This document shows, one piece after another, positions 43,510 through 51,687 of a stretch of 64,000 nt of DNA. The notes below the pieces were generated by a model that made no database searches, had not been told where the DNA came from, and saw only the letters and a program-made list of their open reading frames with translations. The stretch comes from Nitrospirales bacterium LBB_01. GTDB lineage: Bacteria; Nitrospirota; Thermodesulfovibrionia; Thermodesulfovibrionales; Magnetobacteriaceae. Within the stretch, counting starts at the first letter, position 1. The number at the start of each line of letters is the position of its first letter. The translations under genes were made by a program, and so were the position numbers. The stretch covers positions 2,232,001-2,296,000 of the forward strand of contig CP049016.1 in assembly GCA_004376055.2 (NCBI GenBank), in the 5' to 3' direction.

Positions 43510-44319
43510 ATGGAAAATGTTGCACATGGCGGCTCGCATGTGTCAGGTGATGTTCATCACGAGGTAGAGTTAAGTGCATGGCCTTTTGTTACGGCCGTAG
43601 GTAGTTTCCTTATTCCAATTTCGTTCATGCTTGCTTTTTCGTGGGGCATGTCCCATCTGGGTTTGCTTGTTGCAGGGGTTGCTCTGGTTGTTCTTCTGAT
43701 AGGTCTTTTTGGCTGGCTTAATGAGGTTCATGCCAAAAAAGGCGAAACATCTATAAGCAAGACAGCCATCATCATATTCATATGTTCTGAGGTAGCCCTT
43801 TTTGGTGGGCTGTTTGCTGGATACTTATACACTCTGCTCCCTGCCGGTACATGGCCTCCGGCAAATACGCCTGCAGGTGTGCCGCCAATGGGTCTTGCTG
43901 TTTTAATGACTGTTTTTCTTGTTTCCTCATCGCTCACAATACATAACGCTGAGTCTCATCTTGAAAAGGGCAACGCCGGCGGCACCTCTTCGTGGCTTAT
44001 GTTGACCACCGTTTTAGGCCTGGCTTTTGTACTGTGTATGGCATATGAGTGGCATCACCTAATCTCCGAGGGTTTTTCACTCTCTACGAATGAATATGGA
44101 AGATTTTTCTTTCTCATAACAGGTTTCCACGGCTCCCATGTTATTATTGGCTTGATTATGCAGGTGTTTGTCCTTTTGATGGTAAAAAAGGGCAGGATTA
44201 CAAAGGAGAGGCATGTTTTTGCAAAAGTAACCAGCTTGTACTGGCATTTTGTTGATATAGTCTGGCTGCTGGTTGTTTGTATGATATACATACTTCCGTT
44301 CGTTAAACTCGGCCGATAG
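43510..44319 (+). CDS. ctaE: cytochrome c oxidase subunit III
   Basis: 269 residues from ATG 43510 (GGAGGG upstream; GTG at 43495 overlaps it). Seven TM helices: FVTAVGSFLIPISFMLAF, then IIIFICSEVALFGGLFAGYLY, MAYEWHHLI and GFHGSHVIIGLIMQVFVLLMV. WHFVDIVWLLVVCMIYILPF is the conserved last helix. It supports the catalytic subunit of the aa3-type oxidase. It is first in the operon, before the SCO gene. Confidence 0.95.
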   Translation: MENVAHGGSHVSGDVHHEVELSAWPFVTAVGSFLIPISFMLAFSWGMSHLGLLVAGVALVVLLIGLFGWLNEVHAKKGETSISKTAIIIFICSEVALFGGLFAGYLYTLLPAGTWPPANTPAGVPPMGLAVLMTVFLVSSSLTIHNAESHLEKGNAGGTSSWLMLTTVLGLAFVLCMAYEWHHLISEGFSLSTNEYGRFFFLITGFHGSHVIIGLIMQVFVLLMVKKGRITKERHVFAKVTSLYWHFVDIVWLLVVCMIYILPFVKLGR

Positions 44320-44324
44320 TCTGT

Positions 44325-45152
44325 ATGCGCATTTTGTTTTTGATTTTGCTGCTTTTAATAGCGGCCCCTGTAGAGTCGTTTGCTCCAAGTGCCGGTAACT
44401 CTACGTTTGACGCACAGTCATTGAAGATAAACGAGGATGATTATCTTGGAAAATCAGTTCCAGATATAGCATTTACCGACGAAAGGGGAACTCAGTATAA
44501 ACTGTCTGATTTTGCAGGGAAACCGTTAATCCTCTCTATTGTTTATTACACATGTTACCAGTCGTGTCCGATTTTGAACGAGGGGTTAAGCACTGCTTTG
44601 TCAAAGATTGATATGAAGCTTGGAAAAGACTACAACGTAATCACACTGAGTTTTGACCACAAAGAAAACGCTGCTTTAGCCGCCCAATTCCGCAAAAATC
44701 TTGACGTCAAAATGAAGGGCGACATTCCCGCTAATTTTGAAAAGTGGATTTTTGCAGTCAGTGCGGAGCGTGACATTAAGGCTTTGACGGACTCTGTTGG
44801 TTACAGATTTTTCTTTTCAACAGAAGATAAGATGTTTGTTCACCCAAACGTCTATGTTTTTCTCTCACCGGATCGCAAGATAACGAGATATTTGTTTGGT
44901 TTGTACCCATCGTCATTTGACATAAAGATTGCTCTGCTTGAATCAGCAAAGGGTAAGGTTGGAAAATTTCCGCTGGTTAGTGTCGTTGCTCTTGCTTGTT
45001 ATAAGTACGATGCGGCAACCGGAGTGTATCGCCTTAACCTGCCTGTGATATTTGCCTCTATAGGATTTTCGTTGGGTGCGCTCACAGGGCTGATAGTGTT
45101 TTTGTATTCCAGAAATCTGAAAAAAAAGAAAGGGCTTATAATAAGCCGTTAA
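44325..45152 (+). CDS. SCO1/SenC-type copper chaperone for Cu-A assembly
   Basis: 275 residues with an N-terminal signal peptide. The thioredoxin-like domain has YYTCYQSCPILNEGL (Cu-binding C-x3-C) and a later His in MFVHPNVYVFL. A C-terminal TM helix (IFASIGFSLGALTGLIVFLYS) with a lysine tail gives a second anchor, which is less usual. It loads copper into Cu-A of subunit II, encoded just downstream. The start lies 5 bases after the subunit III stop. Confidence 0.92.
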   Translation: MRILFLILLLLIAAPVESFAPSAGNSTFDAQSLKINEDDYLGKSVPDIAFTDERGTQYKLSDFAGKPLILSIVYYTCYQSCPILNEGLSTALSKIDMKLGKDYNVITLSFDHKENAALAAQFRKNLDVKMKGDIPANFEKWIFAVSAERDIKALTDSVGYRFFFSTEDKMFVHPNVYVFLSPDRKITRYLFGLYPSSFDIKIALLESAKGKVGKFPLVSVVALACYKYDAATGVYRLNLPVIFASIGFSLGALTGLIVFLYSRNLKKKKGLIISR

Positions 45153-45173
45153 ATTTTTAAGGAGGGGTTTGAG

Positions 45174-46142
45174 ATGAATAGGTTTATTATGTTAATTGCC
45201 GCACAACTGGTGTTGCCAGCGGTTGCAATGGCTAAGGACAGTATTCCTGATCCGGCAAAGGGGTGGGATGCACACCTTATACTTTTAACTGTAATTTCAA
45301 CCGTTGTTTACCTGATTGTTACCATTCCTTTGATTTACTTCGTTATTAAGTACAGAAGAAAGAAGGGAAATGAGGTTGGAGCGTATATTGAGGGCAGTGT
45401 GGGTCTTGAGATAACCTGGACGATAGTGCCTTTCATATTAATAGCTCTTATCGGAGTTCATTCATGGGCTCTTTTTAACGACTACAGAAACGTGCCAAAA
45501 GATTGTTTTGAGGCTAAGGTGATAGCCCAGTCTTTTTCCTATGAGATGATTTCTCCTGAGGGAATCAGGACAGTAAACGAACTAAGGGCGCCGGTAGGCC
45601 CTGTGAAGGTGAACCTTACCAGTAAGGACGTTATTCACAGTTTTGCAGTTCCACACTTTAGGGTACGTGAGGATATGGTGCCGGGGCGTGAAACGTATCT
45701 TTGGTTTAACGCTAAGGACCCGGGCACTTACGAGGTATTTTGTTCTCAGTACTGCGGAGTCGGACACTCTCAAATGCAGGCTAAAGTTATAATACTTAAA
45801 AAAGAAGAATATGACGCATGGGTAAAACAAAACACTGCTGAGGCTTCTGCCTCACTGCCTCCTGAGGAAAAAGGCAAAAAACTTTTTGAATCACTTGGCT
45901 GTATAGGGTGCCACTCAGTAACCGGCGATAAGAGCCCTGGTCCAACATTTAAGGGAGTTTTTGGATCTAAGACTGCACTTGCAGACGGCACAGAGATTGT
46001 TGTAGATGAGACGTTTATAAAGGAAAAGGTAAAAAATCCAAAAGACAAGGTTGTTAAAGACTATCAGCTTATGATGCAGCCTAACAACGTGATGGATACA
46101 GACCTTAACGCCATAGTGGCATACGTAAAGACACTTAAATAA
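45174..46142 (+). CDS. ctaC: cytochrome c oxidase subunit II with C-terminal cytochrome c domain
   Basis: 322 residues. A signal peptide and two TM helices (about 30-55, 75-97) precede the Cu-A cupredoxin domain: FSYEMISPEG, VIHSFAVPHFRVREDMVPGR, FCSQYCGVGHSQM with the C-x3-C-H-M copper ligands. A cytochrome c domain (about 230-320) with CIGCHS and a distal Met near LMMQPNNVM makes this a caa3-type subunit. Electrons pass from a soluble donor through this haem to Cu-A. GGAGGGG precedes the ATG. Confidence 0.95.
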   Translation: MNRFIMLIAAQLVLPAVAMAKDSIPDPAKGWDAHLILLTVISTVVYLIVTIPLIYFVIKYRRKKGNEVGAYIEGSVGLEITWTIVPFILIALIGVHSWALFNDYRNVPKDCFEAKVIAQSFSYEMISPEGIRTVNELRAPVGPVKVNLTSKDVIHSFAVPHFRVREDMVPGRETYLWFNAKDPGTYEVFCSQYCGVGHSQMQAKVIILKKEEYDAWVKQNTAEASASLPPEEKGKKLFESLGCIGCHSVTGDKSPGPTFKGVFGSKTALADGTEIVVDETFIKEKVKNPKDKVVKDYQLMMQPNNVMDTDLNAIVAYVKTLK

Positions 46143-46171
46143 GAATTAAAATAAGAGGAGGTTAATAGATA

Positions 46172-47764
46172 ATGAATGAGCCGAAGGGATTTAAATCGTG
46201 GTTGTTCACAACGGACCATAAAAAGATAGGCATCATGTATCTTGTGACTGCAATGATCTTTTTTGTGGTTGGACTACTGCTTGCAACAGTTATGAGAATA
46301 GAGAATATGGACATGAGCAAGCAAGTGATTATTGGGCCTGAGCTTTACAATGTTGCCTTTACAATTCACGGGGCTGCTATGGTGCTTTTCTGGATGATAC
46401 CGATTTTGCTTGGGTTTTTTGCTAACTACCTTGTGCCTCTTATGATAGGGGCGCATGATGTGGCATTTCCCAGGTTGAATGCTCTAAGTTATTGGCTCTA
46501 CGTAGGGGCCGGGCTTATAGCGGTGCTTGCCCTTGTTATGCCCGGGCGACTTGACACCGGCTGGTGGGCATACCCCCCGTACTCAATAAAGACAACAGCT
46601 AACATAGCATTTTACGTTTTTGCAGTACATCTGCTTGGAGCTTCAAGCATAGCTGCTGCCGTTAATTTTATTACAACAATTGTAACCCTGAGAGCGCCCG
46701 GCATGACCTGGGGCAGATTAAACCTCACCGTGTGGGGACTTCTTGGCGGGTTTATAATTCAGTTGATAGGAGTCCCTGTGCTTGCAGCCGGCGTGACACT
46801 GCTTCTATTTGACAAGTACCTTGGCACATCCTTCTATGACGCCTTTAAGGGAGGCTCTCCGATTCTCTACGAGCACCTTTTCTGGTTCTATGCCCATCCT
46901 GCAGTTTATGTCGTTGCTCTGCCTGTATTTGGCATAGTATCAGACATTATCTCTACATTTTCACAGAAAAAGGTCTATGGCTACACAAGTATGGCTATTG
47001 CAATAATGATTATAACAGTGCTTGGGTTTGAAACATGGGTGCATCACTTGTATGTTGCAGGCACATTGAACTGGTCAAGAATTGTCTTTATGTGGGGAAC
47101 GATTCTTATAGGAGTTCCAACAGGGATAAAGACCTTTAACTGGCTGGCTACTCTCCATAAAGGCTCAATTGATCTTAAAACACCTATGCTTCATGCGCTT
47201 GGCTTTATATCGCTTTTTACCATAGGCGGTGTAACCGGCGTAATGAACGGCTCTGTTTCATTTGACATCAACGTTCATGACACACACTGGGTAGTGGCTC
47301 ATTTCCATTATGTGTTGGCAATCAGTATGTCAATGCTCTGTATCGGAGGAATTTACTACTGGTTTCCAAAAGTTACCGGTAAGATGTATAACGAATCGCT
47401 TGGTAAGTTTGCTTTTTGGCTAACGTTAATTGGCGCCATGATAGCATTCCTTCCCCAGTTCCATATCGGAATTGAAGGTATCCCAAGAAGATACTGGAAA
47501 CTGCCGGTAAGGTACATGGGTGAGATGAGAGTAGCCTCAATATTTTCTTTCATAGCAATTCTTGGGTTTTTGCTGACCATATTTAACTTTTTGAAGTCAG
47601 CGATAAGCGGCCCAAAGGCGCCTTCTAACCCTTGGAATTCAAAGTCCCTTGAGTGGCAGATTCCCTCACCGCCTCCTTTCTACAACTTTGATAAAATCCC
47701 CGTTATAACCGAAGGGCCGTATGAGTATGGTAAACCTGAGGGAGATGTTAAGAAGGGTCATTAA
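46172..47764 (+). CDS. ctaD: cytochrome c oxidase subunit I (A-type haem-copper oxidase)
   Basis: 530 residues, 12 TM helices. Ligands seen: His in FTIHGAAMVLFWMIP (low-spin haem), HPAVY and WVHHLYVAG (Cu-B), and VVAHFHYVLAIS (both haems). The Cu-B segment reads WFYAHPAVY. The usual HPEVY proton-channel Glu is replaced by Ala, and Tyr-Ala precedes the His. That fits A2-type oxidases, which use a Tyr/Ser motif there (YSHP), with Ala for Ser. It is last in the III-SCO-II-I operon. No subunit IV is present. Confidence 0.95.
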   Translation: MNEPKGFKSWLFTTDHKKIGIMYLVTAMIFFVVGLLLATVMRIENMDMSKQVIIGPELYNVAFTIHGAAMVLFWMIPILLGFFANYLVPLMIGAHDVAFPRLNALSYWLYVGAGLIAVLALVMPGRLDTGWWAYPPYSIKTTANIAFYVFAVHLLGASSIAAAVNFITTIVTLRAPGMTWGRLNLTVWGLLGGFIIQLIGVPVLAAGVTLLLFDKYLGTSFYDAFKGGSPILYEHLFWFYAHPAVYVVALPVFGIVSDIISTFSQKKVYGYTSMAIAIMIITVLGFETWVHHLYVAGTLNWSRIVFMWGTILIGVPTGIKTFNWLATLHKGSIDLKTPMLHALGFISLFTIGGVTGVMNGSVSFDINVHDTHWVVAHFHYVLAISMSMLCIGGIYYWFPKVTGKMYNESLGKFAFWLTLIGAMIAFLPQFHIGIEGIPRRYWKLPVRYMGEMRVASIFSFIAILGFLLTIFNFLKSAISGPKAPSNPWNSKSLEWQIPSPPPFYNFDKIPVITEGPYEYGKPEGDVKKGH

Positions 47765-47788
47765 CAGATAAAGTATATAAATGAGGAC

Positions 47789-47864
47789 TGGATTCCCGCT
47801 CGGAGGCGGGAATGACAAATGGGGAGATTGTCCTTGCTGTCATTCCTGCGAAAGCAGGAATCCA
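47789..47864 (+). repeat. dispersed double-palindrome repeat, copy 6
   Basis: CCCGC arm first, as in copies 1 and 2. It begins 24 bases after the stop of the oxidase subunit I gene and is followed by GTTTTTTTA, so this copy may also end the operon transcript. Confidence 0.9.
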
Positions 47865-47964
47865 GTTTTTTTATTAAATTAGCCAATTACAAAAGGGTTT
47901 TATAGACTTTTAACTACAGTCATTCTAAAAATGATACAGTATTTCACTAAAAGCATAGTCAACG

Positions 47965-47980
47965 TGTTATAATATCGGCA
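47965..47980 (+). promoter_or_regulatory. extended -10 promoter of the oxidase I-like gene
   Basis: TGT-TATAAT (TATAAT at 47968-47973) predicts a start near 47980, 26 bases before the ATG-equivalent codon. No clear -35 box is visible. Confidence 0.5.
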
Positions 47981-48005
47981 AGTCAAAAAGTAATGGAGGC
48001 ATAAA

Positions 48006-49364
48006 GTGAACATAAACCGAGTATCTCTTGTTAAAGGTTGGCTGTATCTTGCCATATCGAGTCTTGTTTTTGCGGGGATGCTATCGGTGATTTTAGTGTT
48101 TTCACGGACTCCCTATATACAAAACATTTTCCCGCTGATAAAGGACTTCAGGGTGGCGCTTGTCGTGCATGTGGACTTATCGGTGTTGATTTGGTTTGTG
48201 GCTTTTGCAGGTGTGTTGTGGAGCGTGTATGGAGGCGAGAGGCTCTTGAAGTTTGGGGCAGTGTCTTTATTTTTTAGCGCTCTGGGGACTTTAATAGTGG
48301 CGCTTAGTCCGTTTTTAGGAGCAACTCATCCGCTTATGAATAACTATGTGCCGGTTTTAAATGACAAGGTGTTTTTGGTTGGTTTGATTATATTTTTTAT
48401 AGGTTTTTTAATGCTCACTTTGAGAGGCTTGATTGTGATAAAAGTGGAGGGGGCGTTTAAGAGTTTGGATGCAGCTCTTCATTTGGGGTTAAAGCTGGGG
48501 GCGATTATAGGTCTTGTGTCAATAGCATCAATAGTATATACATACTTCAAGATACCCAACAATTTAGATGCTACACGGTACTATGAGGTACTGTTTTGGG
48601 GTGGCGGGCATATGCTTCAGTTTATGCACACACTGCTTATGCTTATAGTGTGGCTGCTGCTTGCGGTGGAGAGCGGCGTAGATTTCAATAAAACTCCGCC
48701 GTGGGTGTTTACTGCGGCTTTTTTGGCACTTTTTGCTGGCTCGCTTGGAGGCCCATATATTTTTGCAACTACTGCGGTAGAAACCGATCAATTCCGTGAG
48801 GCATTTACTGAGCTGATGGAATGGGGAGTTGGGTATTCGGTTGTAATTTTAGCGTTACTAATTATTTACGGGCTGATAAAGAGCAAAGCTGGTTCAGACA
48901 ATAAACACGTGCGGGCAGCGCTCATTAGTTCTTTGTTTTTATTTGGAGCCGGAGGATCTATCGGGTATTTGATAAGCGGTGTAAATGTAACAATTCCAGC
49001 TCATTATCATGGAGCAATTGTAGGGGTAACACTTGCCTACATGGGGCTTGTCTATATGTATTTGCCCAAGCTGGGTTTTGGTAGAGTATCGGGCAAGTTG
49101 GGGGCAGTACAGGCGTATCTGTATGGCACAGGGCAGTTTATGCACATATCAGGGCTTGCGTGGGCTGGCGGGTACAATGTACAGAGGAAGGTTACCGGTG
49201 TTGAGCAGGGACTTGATTCAATCAGAAAAATAGCCAGCATGTCGCTGATGGGTTTAGGCGGAGTGGTTGCAGTAGCCTCGGGGTTTCTGTTTCTTTACGT
49301 TACAATAAGAGCGCTCAGAGGGAAAGAGACAAGCGGGTCGGAATTTGACAGGATTTCTGTCTGA
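48006..49364 (+). CDS. divergent haem-copper oxidase subunit I-like membrane protein
   Basis: 452 residues, about 12 TM helices. VVHVDLSVLIWFVAFAG offers a His at the low-spin haem position. WGGGHMLQFMHTLL gives one His where the first Cu-B ligand stands. TIPAHYHGAIVGVTLAYMGL gives the HxH haem pair. The paired His (HH) Cu-B ligands expected in the next helix are not seen; that region reads GGPYIFATTAVETDQFREAF. It may therefore carry haem but not a normal Cu-B centre. It starts with GTG after a GGAGG site. No partner subunit is adjacent; the next gene is a Crp/Fnr regulator. Confidence 0.75.
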   Translation: MNINRVSLVKGWLYLAISSLVFAGMLSVILVFSRTPYIQNIFPLIKDFRVALVVHVDLSVLIWFVAFAGVLWSVYGGERLLKFGAVSLFFSALGTLIVALSPFLGATHPLMNNYVPVLNDKVFLVGLIIFFIGFLMLTLRGLIVIKVEGAFKSLDAALHLGLKLGAIIGLVSIASIVYTYFKIPNNLDATRYYEVLFWGGGHMLQFMHTLLMLIVWLLLAVESGVDFNKTPPWVFTAAFLALFAGSLGGPYIFATTAVETDQFREAFTELMEWGVGYSVVILALLIIYGLIKSKAGSDNKHVRAALISSLFLFGAGGSIGYLISGVNVTIPAHYHGAIVGVTLAYMGLVYMYLPKLGFGRVSGKLGAVQAYLYGTGQFMHISGLAWAGGYNVQRKVTGVEQGLDSIRKIASMSLMGLGGVVAVASGFLFLYVTIRALRGKETSGSEFDRISV

Positions 49365-49451
49365 AATATATGATATAAAGAATAAACATGAAGGCTACCA
49401 TAAGAGTAACCTTGTAAAGAAGACTCATAAATAAAAAATGAGAGGTTGGAG

Positions 49452-50180
49452 ATGGTAAAAGGTGAAGGTACAAAGAAGAAACAGAAAGCACACAGTAGTT
49501 GCAACATAGACCAACTCCGTCAGCTTCCGTGTCTTTCACAGGTTAGTGACGATGATCTTGAAAATATTGGACGGAAATCATTTGTGAAGAAATACTGTAA
49601 GAATGATTTTGTTTTTTTAGCGTCAGATGAGGTTAAGTTTTTCTTCATAGTGGAAAGCGGGGCTGTCAAACTTTACAAAAACTCAGAAGAAGGCAGAGAG
49701 ATAGTAATACAGATAATGGGGATGGGTGAGCATTTCTGCTGTGCGCCAATATATGCTGATAATAAACAAATGGTAAATGCGGTGGCGGTAGAGGACACGA
49801 TAGTGCTTGCGATACCTGTGAGTGATTTCACAGCTATGCTCCATTGCGGGCTTACGGACTTTGGTGTAAAGATATTACGGACTCTTTGTATGCGTGTTAA
49901 GCATTTGTCATCAATTGTTGAGAATATAACGTTTAAAGATGTTGAGATGAGAGTTTTAATGGCAATTATGAGCTCAGCCGAGCGTAAGAGTCCTGATGCT
50001 GAGATGGTGCCGCTGACGTTGACTCATCAGGAGCTAGCAGCTATGACAGGAACAGTCAGAGAGGTTGTCTCGCGTACAATGAGTAAGCTGCGAAGGTGCG
50101 GCGTACTATCACATGGTAATCAGAGGGAGTTTATACTAAACAAACAAGCTGCTGTTGAGTATTTAAAGCAACCGCATTAA
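49452..50180 (+). CDS. Crp/Fnr-family transcription regulator
   Basis: 242 residues from ATG 49452 with GAGG six bases upstream. The sensor domain has KNDFVFLASDEVKFFFIVESGAVKL and MGEHFCCAPIYA. The HTH has LTHQELAAMTGTVREVVSRTMSKLRRCGVL. The N-terminal region holds two Cys (SCN, LPCLSQV), but the FNR Cys cluster pattern is not clear. Its place right after the oxidase genes suggests respiratory control. An imperfect hairpin (AAGGCTAC...GTAACCTT) lies just upstream. Confidence 0.88.
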   Translation: MVKGEGTKKKQKAHSSCNIDQLRQLPCLSQVSDDDLENIGRKSFVKKYCKNDFVFLASDEVKFFFIVESGAVKLYKNSEEGREIVIQIMGMGEHFCCAPIYADNKQMVNAVAVEDTIVLAIPVSDFTAMLHCGLTDFGVKILRTLCMRVKHLSSIVENITFKDVEMRVLMAIMSSAERKSPDAEMVPLTLTHQELAAMTGTVREVVSRTMSKLRRCGVLSHGNQREFILNKQAAVEYLKQPH

Positions 50181-50196
50181 TACGCTATAAAAGTTT

Positions 50197-50272
50197 GGGC
50201 GGTTAGCTCAGTTGGGAGAGCATCACGTTCGCAACGTGGGGGTCGGGGGTTCGAATCCCCTACCGTCCACCA
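50197..50272 (+). tRNA. tRNA-Ala (anticodon CGC), island insertion site
   Basis: Acceptor GGGCGGT/ACCGTCC includes the G3-U70 pair that marks alanine tRNAs. The anticodon loop is TTCGCAA (CGC), and the T-arm is GGGGGTTCGAATCCCC. Encoded CCA ends at 50272. Its last 17 bases recur exactly at 59736-59752. Confidence 0.93.
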
Positions 50273-50493
50273 TTTAATTGATTGATTTTAAAGAATAAAT
50301 TTTCCCAAAACCCCTAAAAAAACCGTCACCAAACCGTCACCAGCTTATTTTTTTAAGCCTCACAACTCATGAAATGTCTTAGTGAAAAATAATCGCTCTG
50401 TGACCGTTGTGGTTTCTTTGGTGAGGTGTTTTTGACAGGGTTACATTGTTGCAGACTATTTTTTTTACAGCTTATGGACTACTATTTTTACAG

Positions 50494-50685
50494 TCAAGGA
50501 TTTTGCAGCCCGTCTAATATTTCCAATACTGCTTTAACAGGTATCCGCTTAGCTTTCCGTATGTTCACTGCCGGTATCTCTCCATACGAAATTAACCTGT
50601 AAACTGTAGAACGAGAGACGCTTAAGACCTTAGCCGCTTCTGAAGGTGTTAAGAAGTGGCGATTGTTGAGGTTTATACCATTCAT
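50494..50685 (-). CDS. excisionase/AlpA-like helix-turn-helix protein
   Basis: 63 residues. HFLTPSEAAKVLSVSRSTVYRLISYGEIPAVNIRKAKRIP is the MerR-like HTH of excisionase-family proteins. These bend DNA at att sites or regulate integrase genes. It is the only recombination-related gene left in the island. The 220 bases between it and the tRNA hold no gene. Confidence 0.85.
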   Translation of the reverse strand: MNGINLNNRHFLTPSEAAKVLSVSRSTVYRLISYGEIPAVNIRKAKRIPVKAVLEILDGLQNP

Positions 50686-50810
50686 ACGGCTATTGTATCA
50701 AAATTTCCCGTGTTGTGGCTATTATTTTCTTTATAATCAGTGGGTTATATACTATTGGCATCCTTTGTTGGTAATGGACACTCTCAAGAGTGCTTATTGA
50801 AAATAAGGTT

Positions 50811-50832
50811 ACCCTGTAGCAAGCTACAGGGT
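50811..50832. repeat. 22-base near-perfect palindrome at the methyltransferase 5' end
   Basis: ACCCTGTAGC and GCTACAGGGT are inverted with only AA between them. It lies exactly where homology to a methyltransferase begins. A second small palindrome CACTCT-CA-AGAGTG is at 50779-50792. It could be the end of a mobile palindromic element or a terminator. Confidence 0.6.
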
Positions 50833-50870
50833 ATTACAAGTTAAAAATACTGCCCGATAATAGTATCGAC

Positions 50871-51539
50871 ATGGCTATTGTGGATCCGGATTACAATGTT
50901 GGCATTAAATATAACGGTATATCCTATAAAATGAAGTTTGGCGATTATATAAAATGGTATATTGATCTAGCAAAGGAACTTCATAGGGTTTTGAAAGATG
51001 ACGGAAATATGTTTTTTATCAATTATCCGAAACACAATTCACATTTAAGGGTCAGATATCTTGATGATGCATGTCATTCTGTTAATGAATATGTCTGGTT
51101 CTATAACATTCATGCCGGTTCATCATCTAAGAAATTTACAACTGCGCATAGGAGCATACTCCTCTGTACAAAATCAGAAAATAACAAATGGGATAACGAT
51201 GCCGTGGCTGTGGACTATATATGTAAAATCGACAAGCGGATAAAAAAGAAAATTGATATGGGTTCGCCTGGCAAAACGCCTTATTCTTGGTTTTATTATG
51301 ACATCGTAAATAATGTAAGCCGAGAAAAGACAATACACCCTTGCCAATTACCGTCAGTGTTGATAGAAAAGCTTATAAAGGTATCTACGAAGCTTGGGGA
51401 TGTGGTTTTAGTGCCTTTTGCCGGTGCTGGGAGTGAAGTGCTGGTGGCGAAGAGGTTGGGCAGGAGATTTATAGCGGCGGAGGTTGAGGAGTTGTATGTA
51501 AAGGTGATTATGGAGAGGTTAAAAAAGGTAGATTTTTAG
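50871..51539 (+). CDS. DNA methyltransferase (beta-class N6-adenine/N4-cytosine), 5'-truncated
   Basis: 222 residues from ATG 50871. The frame upstream already encodes KLKILPDNSID, the usual lead-in to the catalytic motif, then breaks at a TAG in the palindrome. The normal start and first dozen residues are therefore lost. The catalytic motif reads VDPDYNVG instead of DPPY, with the second Pro changed to Asp. The SAM site LVPFAGAGSEVLVAKRLGRRFIAAE is near the C-terminus, the beta-class order. No restriction gene is present. It is probably inactive or weakly active. Confidence 0.75.
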   Translation: MAIVDPDYNVGIKYNGISYKMKFGDYIKWYIDLAKELHRVLKDDGNMFFINYPKHNSHLRVRYLDDACHSVNEYVWFYNIHAGSSSKKFTTAHRSILLCTKSENNKWDNDAVAVDYICKIDKRIKKKIDMGSPGKTPYSWFYYDIVNNVSREKTIHPCQLPSVLIEKLIKVSTKLGDVVLVPFAGAGSEVLVAKRLGRRFIAAEVEELYVKVIMERLKKVDF

Positions 51540-51687
51540 TAAGTAGCCTATTTGAGGTTATTTTCTTAGTAAAAACAAATAGGTGTAAGACAAAAATCCC
51601 TTCCACAGTGTAATAATTTCATTTTCATTTTATTATGTTATAATTGTTTAGTGACTGAGGTTACGTTTGTTTCACTGTGGGGGTTTT

